64,000 nt of DNA from Drosophila persimilis. Taxonomy: Eukaryota; Arthropoda; Insecta; Diptera; Drosophilidae. The notes under the pieces are model-generated. The model was not told the origin of the DNA and ran no database searches. It saw only the letters and a program-made list of their open reading frames with translations. The DNA is taken from contig NW_020825523.1 of assembly GCF_003286085.1 (NCBI RefSeq), positions 62,001 to 126,000 of the forward strand, in the 5' to 3' direction. The position numbers were made by a program, and so were the translations under genes. Of the stretch, positions 1 through 11,895 are shown one piece after another (position 1 is the stretch's first letter; every line of letters begins with the position of its first letter).

Positions 1-1305
1 AATAATATAAGTGCGAGTGGCATAGGACCGCCCCTTGCACCGTCGATGGACAGTAACACAACCACTCCAGCAGCAGAAAATGCACCAGACTTCGCCGACG
101 CTGCTCCTACCGAGCAAAGGGACGCACTCAGCCTACAAGAGGCATTAGAAGTGTATCCAAACGATGGACCACGCCCACTCACAATAGCTGAGTACAGGGC
201 ACGACAAGAAAAACGCCCAAGGAAGAAAACAAACATCCCGGTGACCCTAATTAAAAATGAAAAAGAAAAAGAAGCAATACTGTCTACATTACATGATGAT
301 CCCATACAAGGAGGACATACAGGCATAACAAAAACCTTGGCCAAGGTCAAAAGACATTATTTTTGGAAAGGTATGACTAAAGAAATAACCAATTACATAC
401 GAAAATGTCCAAAATGCCAAAAAGCTAAAGTAACCAAGCACACAATAACTCCATTGACTATTACAGAAACACCATACATGGCTTTTGATAGGGTAATAGT
501 GGATACGATCGGTCCACTTCCTAAATCAGAACAAGGAAATGAATATGCAGTCACCTTAATATGTGACCTGACAAAATACCTTGTTGCCATACCTATTAGA
601 AACAAAAGTGCAAATACAGTAGCTAAAGCTATTTTTGAAAATTTTATTCTAAAGTACGGTCCAATGAAGACGTTCATTACGGACATGGGAACAGAATATA
701 AAAATTCAATAATTGAAGACTTATGTAAAAATCTAAACATCAAAAACATAACTTCTACTGCACATCATCACCAGACTGTAGGAACCGTGGAGCGAAGCCA
801 CAGAACATTTAACGAGTTCATACGCTCATACATCTCAGCTGACAAATCAGATTGGGATGTATGGCTGCAATACTTCGTATATTGTTTTAATACAACCCCC
901 TCTATGGCACATGATTATTGTCCATATGAGCTAGTTTTCGGTAAGACTTCAAACTTACCAGTTCAATTTAATACTATAGATAGAATAGCACCTCTATATA
1001 ACATAGATGATTACTCTAAAGAGAGTAAATATAGATTAGAAATAGCATATAAACGAGCAAGGATTATGCTCGAGGAGCATAAAATTAAAAATAAACAGCT
1101 CTATGACTTAAAGTTAAAAGATTTAAATTTAGCTGTAGGAGATAAAGTTTTATTGAAAAATGAAACAGGACATAAGCTAGATTTTAAATATATAGGACCA
1201 TATAGAGTAGAAAGTATCGGAGAAAGAGATAACGTCATAATCTCCGATAATAAAAACAAAACTCAGAAAGTACATAAGGATAGGTTAAAGATTTGCAATT
1301 ATTAA
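1..1305 (+). CDS. Pol C-terminal part: integrase of 412/mdg1-like element (partial)
   Basis: The frame is open from the first base, so this is the tail of a longer Pol polyprotein, not a gene starting at the ATG at 46. Domains in order: an HHCC zinc-binding region (GGHTG, then CPKCQ), and the integrase core with its three acidic residues in VDTIGP, TDMGTEY and VERSHRTFNEF. A basic, hydrophobic C-terminal domain with a GPYRV motif follows, as in 412/mdg1 integrases. The protein would insert the cDNA into the host genome. No stop occurs before 1303-1305. Family assignment is from motif recognition, not a search. Confidence 0.88.
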   Translation, partial: NNISASGIGPPLAPSMDSNTTTPAAENAPDFADAAPTEQRDALSLQEALEVYPNDGPRPLTIAEYRARQEKRPRKKTNIPVTLIKNEKEKEAILSTLHDDPIQGGHTGITKTLAKVKRHYFWKGMTKEITNYIRKCPKCQKAKVTKHTITPLTITETPYMAFDRVIVDTIGPLPKSEQGNEYAVTLICDLTKYLVAIPIRNKSANTVAKAIFENFILKYGPMKTFITDMGTEYKNSIIEDLCKNLNIKNITSTAHHHQTVGTVERSHRTFNEFIRSYISADKSDWDVWLQYFVYCFNTTPSMAHDYCPYELVFGKTSNLPVQFNTIDRIAPLYNIDDYSKESKYRLEIAYKRARIMLEEHKIKNKQLYDLKLKDLNLAVGDKVLLKNETGHKLDFKYIGPYRVESIGERDNVIISDNKNKTQKVHKDRLKICNY

Positions 1306-1552
1306 TAATTTTTTAGTATGGCCATACATAAATATAAACCATAAAAATATACTATTCCGCATTTATATTCAAATAACTTTTAAATTTTATCAATATTAAT
1401 TAAAATTCAATATTCTAATAATTGACTAAAAAAGAAAAAAAAATATATATATAAATTGTCTTTTTAAGAATACATAACTCGTATACATATATAGTAAAAG
1501 CTAAAAATAAAATAACTTCATTATATTACGTTATTTTTCAAAAGGAGGGAGA

Positions 1553-2031
1553 TGTAGTATGCTCATATTAAAGTAAAGTAAAGTATTCATTATTTCGAAT
1601 ACCCACTGTACCGACGGTACTTAAAGAATACACACTGTAACACTTTGTTTCAGTGTTTACGTAACAATAAAGTCCCAGACATTCTGGGTGATCGTATTAC
1701 GATTCACTCAAGAATGCCTCGAGCGACCCAAGTGCAGCGTCAGCATGTTCCCATGACTTGACGGCACTAATATACATGCATACACACATATATCTTCCCT
1801 CGCGCTCTCGCTGCCAACAGCGCTGAGCATATACATATTAACATATAAGAGATAAGAACACATAGTTCTGCCGCTCCGCTGCCGGCGTCACTGGCAGCGC
1901 AGCTCCGCGGCTTTGGGCTTACAAAAGCCCAAACCACAATTGTAAAATACAGAAGAGAAATCACAATAAAACAGATCGGAGGGTTGAGCCCCAACGATCC
2001 AACAAAAAGGATTTGAACATTTCATTTTACA
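1553..2031 (+). repeat. 3' LTR of the 412/mdg1-like element
   Basis: About 479 bp, starting TGTAGTATG right after the polypurine tract AAAGGAGGGAGA and ending in TTTTACA. It holds AATAAA near 1968. The length is close to that known for the 412 LTR (about 481 bp). The 3' edge is set by where HeT-A-like sequence begins, and could be off by a few bases. Confidence 0.75.
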
Positions 2032-3768
2032 CACACACAAACATCCATTACACTTGGGCGGCCGGACCTGTGCCGTTCGAGTAGGTGTGTCGTTGTCCGC
2101 CATCGTCCTTAGTTGGTGGCCGGATCCAGTGCCATGGCATTCAGAGTGCCCTATGGTCCTGGAAAAGGAAAAATCCATCAGCCACACATACGATTAAAAA
2201 GGGCTCTCAAAATACTTACCGCCAGCCATTCAGACACACACACACACACATCCATTACACTTGGGCGGCCGGACCTGTGCCTTTCGAGTAGGCGTGTCAT
2301 TGTCCACCATTGCCCACAGCTGGTGGCCGGACCAGTGCCACTCGCTCTACATTAGGGCCACAATTGCCGACGCACACACACACTCACATCCATTTCACTT
2401 TGGCGGCCGGACCTGTGTCGCCACAGTAATATGTGTGCCGTCTACTCCTGGCTCCCAGCTGGTGGCCGGACCAGTGCCACTGGTTCTCCAAGAGGGCAGC
2501 CACAGCCACAACGACGACGAGGTGCTAATTGCAGCTACTTCTGACGACTTCGGATGACGCCAATTTCGATGACCAGGGGGGACGACGGGGTCGGCCGGTA
2601 TGCAACGCAATGTCTTTACAAGCATTGTGTTTTGCTATGCCGGCCGTTGCTTCTTGTCTTCCCTGTAATTATAGAAAAAGATATAGACATTATTTTAAAT
2701 TGTTATGTTTATTGTAATATTGTAAACGTAAATCAATTGTACCTGTTTTGTCTCGTCTTTGTTCCAGTGTAGTATCTCTTTTATTACCTGTTTTTCCGTC
2801 GTCCTCACTCCAGTCTACTACTTATCTGTATTGTTATTTCTGCAAGTGCTTGTCTCTTTTTATTTAGTTTAGTGTCTTTCCTCTTATTTTCCACGCAAAG
2901 CACCTGCATTGTTTACCTTTTCTCTCTATCTATTCCTCAATTGACTACGTGTTGCAACACTGCACTTTCTGAAGTTTCGATCTCATTTCTTTAACCCCTT
3001 CTTCCCCCCCCCCATTGTTATTATCGTAATTAGTGCGGTTCTCCGACACCCCACTACAAAATTATTACAGTCTGTGATAAATCTTCGGCGGCAACGGTGC
3101 AAGGGTAGTAGAGGGGACTGAAGACCACATACCGCATTACAGCCAACAAAACATCAAGTTGACTAACTCACAGGGGATTGCAAATCAAATTTTAAGTTAG
3201 GGAGAATTACAAAGAAAAGACAGCATACTTTTGAGCGTGGCCCCACTTTACTTTCTTGACTCACACCACACACACACACTTGACACCCTCTTGACAATTC
3301 GTACTTTTGGAGCCTTTTGCCCCGATCGTGGAATGGTCTTGAGTCTGGATCTCTATCCAAATGAAAAGTCGTGTCGTGAACGTTGTGGAGTCGAGTCGTG
3401 TTTGAGGTTTAGTCCCTCCGTCAAAGTGCCGAATATTTTGTCTCTCTCTTTTTCTCTTTTTCCCTTTCCCCCCCTGCTGACTGCGGGCCTAGTCGAGGTT
3501 ACAAGTGTTTCGTTGCTGCAGTTTATATGTTTGTAAATTATTGTGCCATCAAATGTACCAGTGTGTTTGAGTGTCGTTTAAAGTTGAATTGTAAAAACAA
3601 ACAAAAAAAATGTACATATATTAATATTAGGACATATACTGCCCACAAACTGAAATTAATAAAGCAACGCGCTTGGTTGCTGGCGGCTCATACCCCAGCC
3701 TCTCAGCCCCTCCCCAGTTGGAGCACTGAGAGCCCTCAACCCAAAGCGGGTATATATTGAAAAAAAAC
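2032..3768 (+). mobile_element. HeT-A-like telomeric element, copy 1 (3' UTR only)
   Basis: This stretch matches the 3' untranslated region that follows the gag ORFs of copies 2 and 3. It has the irregular repeats with core GGCGGCCGGACC, a long T/C-rich tract, and the closing block ending TATATATTG plus an oligo(A) run (3760-3767). The gag part is missing on the left, where the 412-like LTR abuts. Relative to copy 2 it lacks about 182 bp (counterpart 7644-7825). No coding potential seen. The small open frames in it are by-products of CA- and GC-rich repeats. Confidence 0.8.
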
Positions 3769-3790
3769 AAACTGCGTGAACAATCTGACT
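3751..3790 (+). promoter_or_regulatory. HeT-A-type 3'-end promoter candidate at the copy 1/copy 2 junction
   Basis: A TATA-like TATATATTG closes copy 1, then oligo(A), and about 30 nt downstream the shared leader start CAATCTGACTTGAC of copy 2 begins. In D. melanogaster, HeT-A is known to be transcribed from a promoter in the 3' end of the upstream neighbour. The spacing here fits that arrangement. Transcription start is inferred, not seen. The nearest AATAAA (3658-3663) is about 100 nt upstream of the end. Confidence 0.45.
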
Positions 3791-3854
3791 TGACAAAAAC
3801 TCCACTCGCGTCGGTCGTATTACCAAATCCAACCAAAGCCAATCCAGCGCAGCT

Positions 3855-6469
3855 ATGCCACGCGGTTCCACTGCCAGAAGAGGACGACGACGACGAGGAC
3901 CACACGGCGTCACAGCCAGGGATCGCCCCAAATCAGCCATTTCCACTACCAGCTCCGACAGCGCCGCCGACAGCGAAGCCAGCGCCGACAGCGCAGCCAC
4001 CGGCGCCGTGGCAAACGCAGCGATACTGAGACGCCAATCCACCGACTCCGCCACCTGGTTGGAGGCACTTCCTCCAATTCCTGGACCGGCTCCAGCCACC
4101 ATTACCGGGTATGTGAGGTCCACAAATACCGACACCACCATCACGGCCACGCCGGCCACAAGCCCCATCCCCGACCTGCCCTGCCCCAACAGCTGGGCGG
4201 CCATTCCCAATCTCACCAGCCAGGAGCAGTTCCAGATCGGCGACTGGGTGGAGGCGGTCCATACCCAGGAACGCCAGCAGCAGCAGCAGCAGCAGAACAT
4301 CAGCAGCAGCAGCGGTAGTCGCCGGCTTGAGGCATTGGCGGCGTCGGCAGCGGCAGCGGCGTCAGCCAAAGCACCGCTATGTCAAGCACCGCTATGTCAA
4401 GCCAAGCCAAGCCTAGCGGTACCAAGCGCGCCAATAATTCCGCTTCCCACACTCCAACACACACAGACACGTATCGATGCACCGTATGCCGATGCGTCGT
4501 GTGGAGAGAGCCGGAAACAGCAAGGAGCGAGAGAGAGCGCAAAGAGAGAGCGGGTAACGACCTCGTACAGCAGCCTCTGCACGAACAGCAGCCAACAAAA
4601 GAGTTCGAACTCGAACCACAGCCATGGCACAAACCCCGCTCGATCGGCCACAGCAGCGGTTCCAAATGCAATGCACACAGCCAATACCACAACCACAAAT
4701 ACAATGATGACATACATCAGCACACAAACAGCGACATCAAACACAAAAACGACAACTACAATTACGTCGGCAGCCAGACGATGCCTGTTAACAGCAATGT
4801 TAACAGGCGGACCCCCCCCACCACCGCCGCCAGAGGAACATCAGCAGCAGCAAACATATCAACAAAAACAACAACATCAGCCATTAGCAACAAACACAGC
4901 CAATACCGATGATATCCCATCCACCTCTGCTGCAGCGGCCCGTTCGCCACTGAAGCGCGTCCGCGCCGAGGTGGATGATGATGATGACAGTGATGATATG
5001 GTTGTTGAGTTTGATGACGATGACGACGACGACAATTTGGATGCCAATTATGCATCGGCCAAACGACGACTCCGGGAAAGTAACCAACAGGCAAGCAAAT
5101 CCCATATCCCCCAAATTCATCAGCGGACAATTACACAAAATGCCATCATGGCAATCCTGGGCGATGGCGGCGGCAACGAGGCGATGACTGGCCACTACAC
5201 ACACCGGCACAAGAGTGACCGTGGGCTACGGATCGTCGTGCGAGATCTCCACCACTCCACAAGCACCCAACTAATAAAAAATCAGATGGCCGAATTGGGT
5301 TATTCTGTTAAATTTATTAGAGCCATTAAAGGGAGATCCGATGGACCGACCAGTTCGAGTTGGAGATAGCCCCCAAGCCGGATGAAAGCCACCACGATGT
5401 TCTCCAATTAACCCAGCTAGGCAACCAGTTGGTGATCGTTGAGAGGCAGGCCAAGCCGGTGGACCCAGCCCAGTGCCACAGATGTCAGGCATTCGGGCAC
5501 ACCCGCACTTACTGCAGGCGTTCATTCGTCTGTATGAAGTGTGCGGGTGCCCACGCGTCCACGGCATGTGCCAAGCCAAGGGCAGACGCCCCTAAATGCG
5601 CCAATTGCCAGGGCGCCCACATCAGCGGATGTCCGGCATTCAAGGCAGCAAGGGGCCGCCTTCTGTCCCGCCGAGTGGCCATGCAGGAGTTGCGTCGCAA
5701 GCGCAGCTCGCTTCTGCAGCCATTGCCAGAGCAGCAGCCACCACCAGCAAAAACAACACCAGCCAATCCCTGGCGCGGACAGCAGCAGCAGGCAGCATGG
5801 ACGCCACTCAATGTCTCCTCTCCTGGGCGACGAAGAGGACAACAACATCAGCAGAAGCAGAAGCAGCAGCAGCAGCCAATACAGTTAAAAAAACAGACGC
5901 CTGCTGCCTCTGGCCCACGCACTGGGCGACGACGTCCAGAGCAGCCATTGAGCCGTTCCCAGGCACAACAGCAGCAGCTACAGCAGCTGCAACAGCAGCC
6001 GCAGCGCGAACAACAACAACAGCGACAGCAGCAGCAGCAGCTTGCCAACAACCGCTCCCGGCAGAAGATGAAGCCGAAACGCCAATCTTGCGAGGGATCC
6101 TGCAGCCAGGCACTGTTGGAGAATACGCAGAGGATGACGCGATTGGAAAAGAGGCTGGAAGTGATGATGTCACTACTCACCTCGCTCATCCAATCCCAGG
6201 CAGTGACGGCAACTCCAGCAGTTCCAGTTCCATCGGAAAATCCACCAACAATGGCAGCAGCAACAGTGGTTGCCCCAGCTCCACAGCCACCACAAAAAAC
6301 GTTAGGGCCAACGCCAGCCGCCATTCCAGAGACGGATCCTGAAACGGATGAAGAAAATGATGACGATGAGATGTGGACAGATGACGACTCCATGGATGAC
6401 ATTAAGGCCTACGCCCGCAACATGAGGTACCATCTTGACAACCAGATATCCTGGAACGCTGTGTACTAA
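3855..6469 (+). pseudogene. gag: gag of HeT-A-like copy 2 (decayed)
   Basis: Homologous to the open gag of copy 3 over its whole length. The first frame covers 3855-5369 and the rest continues in another frame from 5360 to 6469. The shift comes from a 7-bp loss near 5351, where copy 3 reads through its GQPLDQF region. Compared with copy 3 it lacks 42 bp near 5113 and 372 bp near 5137, the latter between two ATGCC pentamers (10009-10013 and 10381-10385 in copy 3). The third zinc knuckle has lost three residues between its His and last Cys (about 5630). The first two knuckles, the Gln-rich tracts and the acidic C-terminal tail remain. This is a non-LTR element, so these are ordinary decay marks. 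Confidence 0.82.
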
Positions 6470-8495
6470 TTGGACACATCTCTGCCACTGCATTGGATTA
6501 AATGACAAATGCATATCACTCGCATGCCACAACAAAAATGAACAACGGACGCTGCCGTCATCAAAGCCATTAAATAAAACATAAACACACACAAGCATCC
6601 ATTACACTTGGGCGGCCGGACCTGTGCCGTTCGAGTTATGCCATCGCCATCGTCCTTAGTTGGTGGCCGGATCCAGTGCCATGGCATTCAGAGTGCCCTA
6701 TGGTCCTGGAAAAGGAAAAATCCATCAGCCACACATACGATTAAAAAGGGCTCTCAAAATACTTACCGCCAGCCATTCAGACACACACACACAAACATCC
6801 ATTACACTTGGGCGGCCGGACCTGTGCCGTTCGAGTTATGTGTGTCGTGTCCGCCATCGTCCTTTGTTGGTGGCCGGACCAGTGCCACTCGCTCTACATC
6901 AGGGCCACAATTGCCGACGCACACACACACTCACATCCATTTCACTTTGGCGGCCGGACCCGTGTCGCCACAGTAATATGTGTGCCGTCTACTCCTGGCT
7001 TCCAGCTGGTGGCCGGACCAGTGCCACTGGTTCTCCAAGAGGGCAGCCACAGCCACAACGACGACGAGGTGCTAATTGCAGCTACTTCTGACGACTTCGG
7101 ATGACGCCAATTTCGATGACCAGGGGGGACGACGGGGTCGGCCGGTATGCAACGCAATGTCTTTACAAGCATTGTGTTTTGCTATGCCGGCCGATGCTTC
7201 TTGTCTTCCCTGTAATTATAGAAAAAGATATAGACATTATTTTAAATTGTTATGCTTATTGTAATATTGTAAACGTAAATCAATTGTACCTGTATTGTCT
7301 CGTCTTTGTTCCAGTGTAGTTTCTCTTTTATTACCTGTTTTTCCGTCGTCTCCACTCCAGTCTACAACTTATCTGTATTGTTATTTCTGCAAGTGCTTGT
7401 CCCTTTTTTATTTAGTGTATTTCCTCTTATTTTCCATGCAAAGCACCTGCATTGTTTACCTTTTCTCTTTATCTATTCCTCAATTGACTACGTGTTGCAA
7501 CACTGCACTTTCTGAATTTTCGAACTCATTTCTTTAACCCCTTCTTCCCCCCCCTCATTGTTATTATCGTAATTAGTGCGGTTCTCCGACACCCCACTAC
7601 AAAATTATTACAATCTGTGATAAATCTTCGGCGGCAACGGTGCTGACAATTGATTATCGGTTTCGTAATCGACTTTCAAATCAGCATCAGTTGCCGCCAC
7701 ACCCCACCACTACGGCCTAAATTGAGCCAAAAATGCTAGTCTTCGCATAAATCAACTACGCCCCCTATAAACTGCCCGCCCACATGTACAAGTTACATTC
7801 CTAGTCGTCTGCCATCAGCAGGCGGCAAGGGTAGTAGAGGGGACTGAAGACCACATACCGCATTACAGCCAACAAAACATCAAGTTGACAAACTCACAGG
7901 GGATTGCAAATCAAATTTTAAGTTAGGGAGAATTACAAAGAAGAGACAGCATACTTTTGAGCGTGGCCCCACTTTACTTTCTTGACTCACACCACACACA
8001 CACACACTTGACACCCTCTTGACAATTCGTACTTTTGGAGCCTTTTGCCCCGATCGTGGAATGGTCTCGAGTCTGGATCTCTGTCCAAACGAGGAAAAGT
8101 CGTGTCGTGAACGTTGTGGAGTCGAGTCGTGTTTGAGGTTTAGTCCCTCTGTCAAAGTGCCGAATATTTTGTCTCTCTCTTTTTCTCTTTTTCCCTTGCC
8201 CCCCCTGCTGACTGCGGGCCTAGTCGAGGTTACAAGTGTTTCGTTGCTGCAGTTTATATGTTTGTAAATTATTGTGCCATCAAATGTACTAGTGTGTTTG
8301 AGTGTCGTTTAAAGTTGAATTGTAAAAACAAACAAAAAAAAAAAATGTACATATATTAATATTAAGACATATACTGCCCACAAACTGAATTAATAAAGCA
8401 ACGCGCTTGGTTGCTGGCGGCTCACACCCCAGCCTCTCAGTTCCTCCCCTGTGGAGCACTGAGAGCCCTCAACCCAAAGCGTTTATATATTGGAG
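6470..8495 (+). other. 3' untranslated region of HeT-A-like copy 2
   Basis: About 2 kb without coding potential. In order: AATAAA (about 6574), irregular GGCCGG repeats (6605-7150), a T/C-rich stretch with a poly-C run (about 7547), and a unique block. The closing block ends TATATATTGG (8484-8493). Long 3' UTRs are typical of HeT-A-type elements. Confidence 0.75.
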
Positions 8496-8512
8496 AAAAA
8501 AAAGAGCAATCT
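8484..8512 (+). promoter_or_regulatory. HeT-A-type promoter candidate at the copy 2/copy 3 junction
   Basis: TATATATTGG at the end of copy 2 is followed by an A-run and then CAATCTGAATTGAC, the leader start shared with copy 2. The TATA-to-leader distance is about 23 nt here against about 30 nt at the previous junction, because the A-run differs. Placement matches the known HeT-A upstream-neighbour promoter; activity is inferred. Confidence 0.42.
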
Positions 8513-8588
8513 GAATTGACAAAAACTCCACTCGCGTCGGTCGAAAAACTTTATTACCAAATCCAACCAAAGCCAATCCAGCGCAGCT

Positions 8589-8999
8589 ATGCCACGCGGA
8601 TCCACTGCCAGAAGAGGACGACGACGACGAGGACCACACGGCGTCACAGCTAGGGATCGCCCCAAATCAGCCATTTCCACTGCCAGCTCCGACAGCGCCG
8701 CCGACAGCGAAGCCAGCGCCGACAGCGCAGCCACCGGCACCGTGGCAAACGCAGCGATACTGAGACGCCAATCCACCGACTCCGCCACCTGGTTGGAGGC
8801 ACTTCCTCCAATTCCTGGACCGGCCACCATTACCGGGTATGTGAAGACCACAAATGCCGACACCACCATCACCGCCACGCCGGCCACAAGCCCCATCCCC
8901 GACCTGGCCTGCCCCAACAGCTGGGCGGCCATTCCCAATCTCACCAGCCAGGAGCAGTTCCAGATCGGCGACTGGGTGGAGGCGGTCCATACCCAGGAA

Positions 9000-9040
<41 letters not shown>

Positions 9041-11774
9041 CATCAGCAGCAGCAGCGGTAGTCGCCGGCTTGAGGCATTGGCGGCGTCGGCAGCAGCAGC
9101 GGCGTCAGCCAAAGCACCGCTATGTCAAGCCCCGCTATGTCAAGCCCCGCTATGTCAAGCCAAGCCAAGCCTAGCGGTACCAAGCGCGCCAATAATTCCG
9201 CTTCCCACACTCCAACACACACAGACACGTATCGATGTACCGTATGCCGATGCATCGTGTGGAGAGAGCCGGAAACAGCAAGGAGCGAGAGAAGGCGCAA
9301 AGAGAGAGCGGGTAACGACCTCGTACCAGCGACAGTACGAGAGGGCACTCGAGCAGCCTCTACACGAACAGCAGCCAACAAAAGATTCGTGTTCGAGTGC
9401 CCGTTCGGGAGCGAGTTCGAACTCGAACCACAGCCATGGCACAAACCCCGCTCGATCGGCCACAGCAGCGGTTCCAAATGCAATGCACACAGCCAATACC
9501 ACAACCACAACCACAAATACAATGATGACATACATCAGCACACAAACAGCGACATCAAACACAAAAACGACAACTGCAATTACGTCGGCAGCCAGACGAT
9601 GCCTGTTAACAGCAATGTTAACAGGCGGACCCCCCCCACCACCGCCGCCAGAGGAACATCAGCAGCAGCAAACACATCAACAACAACAACAACATCAGCC
9701 AATAGCAACAAACACAGCCAATACCGATGATATGCCATCCACCTCTGCTGCAGCGGCCCGTTCGCCACTGAAGCGCGTCCGCGCCGAGGTGGATGATGAT
9801 GATGACGATGATGACAGTGATGTTATGGTTGTTGAGTTTGATGACGATGACGACGACAATTTGGATGCCAATTATGCATCGGCCAAACGACGAATCCGGG
9901 AAAGTAACCAACAGGCAAGCAAATCCCATATCCCCCAAATTCAAAACCATCCCCATCACCAACAATCAAACCAGCAACAACAACAACATCAGCGGACAAT
10001 TACACAAAATGCCCCTGCCCCCGCCCCTGCCACTGCCACTGCCAATGCCAATGCTCCACTAGCTCTACCTCACTCACCTGCAAATGCAACTAGTAGCTGC
10101 GGCACAGGAACCCACAGCAGCAATGGCGGCGGCGGCGTTGGGCTGCTCCAGCTGCCCTCCCTGAGTATGCCCAATGCCAGACAAATTCGGATGCTGCAGC
10201 GACAGCACCAACCAACGACAATTATTCCCCCCCCCCCCATCATTCTGCCAGCTGTCCCCGACATTATGCCCATTCTGGACAAGCTGCAGAATGACCCGAG
10301 GGTGGGCAAAAGTAGCTATCACACCAAGCTCATCAGCCGCAATGGTGTCCGTATTCAGGCCAGCGACATGGCTACCAGGGATGCCATCATGGCAATCCTG
10401 GGCGATGGCGGCGGCAACGAGGCGATGACTGGCCACTACACACACCAGCACAAGAGTGACCGTGGGCTACGGATCGTCGTGCGAGATCTCCACCACTCCA
10501 CAAGCACCCAACTAATAAAAAATCAGATGGCCGAATTGGGTTATTCTGTTAAATTTATTAGAGCCATTAAAGGGAGATCCGATGGACAGCCACTCGACCA
10601 GTTCGAGTTGGAGATAGCCCCCAAGCCGGATGAAAGCCACCACGATGTCCTCCAATTAACCCAGCTGGGCAACCAGTTGGTGACCGTTGAGAGGCAGGCC
10701 AAGCCGGTGGACCCAGCCCAGTGCCACAGATGTCAGGCTTTTGGGCACACCCGCACCTACTGCAGGCGTTCATTCGTCTGTATGAAGTGTGCGGGTGCCC
10801 ACGCGTCCACGGCATGTGCCAAGCCAAGGGCAGACGCCCCTAAATGCGCCAATTGCCAGGGCGCCCACATCAGCGCCTACAAGGGATGTCCGGCATTCAA
10901 GGCAGCAAGGGGCCGCCTTCTGTCCCACCGAGTGGCCATGCAGGAGTTGCGTCGCAAGCGCAGCTCGCTTCTGCAGCCATTGCCAGAGCAGCAGCCACCA
11001 AGAACAACACCAGCACATCCAGGGCGCCGACAGCAGCAGCAACAGCCAGCTCAAACGCCAGCCAATCCCTGGCGCGGACAGCAGCAGCAGGCAGTATGGA
11101 CGCCACTCAATGTCTCCTCTCCTGGGCGACGAAGAGGACAACAACATCAGCAGAAGCAGAAGCAGCAGCAGCAGCAGCCAATACAGACAAAAAAACAGAC
11201 GCCTGCTGCCTCTGGCCCACGCACTGGGCGACGACGTCCAGAGCAGCCATTGAGCCGTTCCCAGGCACAACAACAGCAGCAGCTACAGCAGCTGCAACAG
11301 CAGCCGCAGCGCGAACAACAACAACAGCGACAGCAGCAGCAGCAGCTTGCCAACAACCGCTCCCGGCAGAAGATGAAGCCGAAACGCCAATCTTGCGAGG
11401 GATCCTGCAGCCAGGCACTGTTGGAGAATACGCAGCGGATGACGCGATTGGAAAAGAGGCTGGAAGTGATGATGTCACTACTCACCTCGCTCATCCAATC
11501 CCAGGCAGTGACGGCAACTCCAGCAGTTCCAGAAACATCGGAAAATCCACCAACAATGGCAGCAGCAACAGTGGTTGCCCCAGCTCCACAGCCACCACAA
11601 AAAACGTTAGGGCCAACGCCAGCCGCCATTCCAGAGACGGATCCTGAAACGGATGAAGAAAATGATGACGATGAGATGTGGACAGATGACGATTCCATGG
11701 ATGACATTAAGGCCTACGCCCGCAACATGAGGTACCATCTTGACAACCAGATATCCTGGAACGCTGTGTACTAA
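8589..11774 (+). CDS. gag: Gag protein of HeT-A-like telomeric retrotransposon (1061 aa, open)
   Basis: Nucleocapsid-like Gag that in the known HeT-A system binds its RNA and brings it to chromosome ends. Visible order: very basic N-terminus (RRGRRRRG), Gln run near residues 139-151, Pro run near 346, Asp-rich stretch near 400-425, second Gln-rich area, and a conserved Gag core (about 560-700) of the HeT-A/Jockey type. Three zinc knuckles start near residues 712 (CHRCQAFGHTRTYC), 731 (CMKCAGAHASTAC) and 753 (CANCQGAH, closing Cys six residues on), spaced as in HeT-A/TART Gag. A long Gln/Arg-rich region and an acidic tail end the protein. The start was chosen because copy 2 begins with the same methionine after a conserved 85-nt leader. 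It is the only fully open gag here. No RT frame follows. Confidence 0.88.
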
Positions 11775-11895
11775 TTGGACACATCTCTGCCACTGCATTG
11801 GATTAAAGGACAAATGCATATCAATCGCATGCCACAACAAAAATGAACAACGGACGCTGCAGCCATCAAAGCCATTAAATAAAACATAAACACAC

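Larger units (their letters stand above)
1..2031 (+). mobile_element. 412/mdg1-like Ty3/gypsy LTR element, 3' part
   Basis: The 3' portion of an LTR retrotransposon whose left end lies outside the window. It shows the end of pol (integrase), an AT-rich 3' untranslated stretch (1306-1540), a polypurine tract (1541-1552) and a 3' LTR. The LTR opening TGTAGTATG and the integrase sequence point to the 412/mdg1/blood group. Its right edge lies in a CA-rich stretch of a HeT-A-like 3' UTR, so it seems to have inserted into the telomeric array. The 4-bp duplication ACAC (2032-2035) cannot be tested without the 5' side. The visible part looks unbroken; age cannot be estimated from one LTR. Confidence 0.85.
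3769..8495 (+). mobile_element. HeT-A-like telomeric element, copy 2
   Basis: A near-complete unit: short leader (3769-3854), decayed gag (3855-6469), long 3' UTR (6470-8495) ending TATATATTGG. It is followed by oligo(A) and then copy 3 in the same orientation. No reverse transcriptase frame exists, as in HeT-A and unlike TART or TAHRE. Absence of target-site duplications and variable A-runs at the junctions fit end-to-end addition at a chromosome terminus. The gag shows that this copy cannot make a full-length protein. Confidence 0.82.

Noticed and set aside
1767-2187. Small minus-strand frames across the 412-like LTR
   Set aside because: They cross the LTR/HeT-A boundary and have no recognisable domain.
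5848-6402. Minus-strand Cys/Ser-rich frames opposite gag (also 11147-11707 and 30339-30899)
   Set aside because: Reverse reading of CAG repeats; no domain, no start context.
6470-8495. A reverse transcriptase ORF after gag, as in TART or TAHRE
   Set aside because: No long frame or RT motif in any of the 3' UTRs, so the elements are HeT-A-like.
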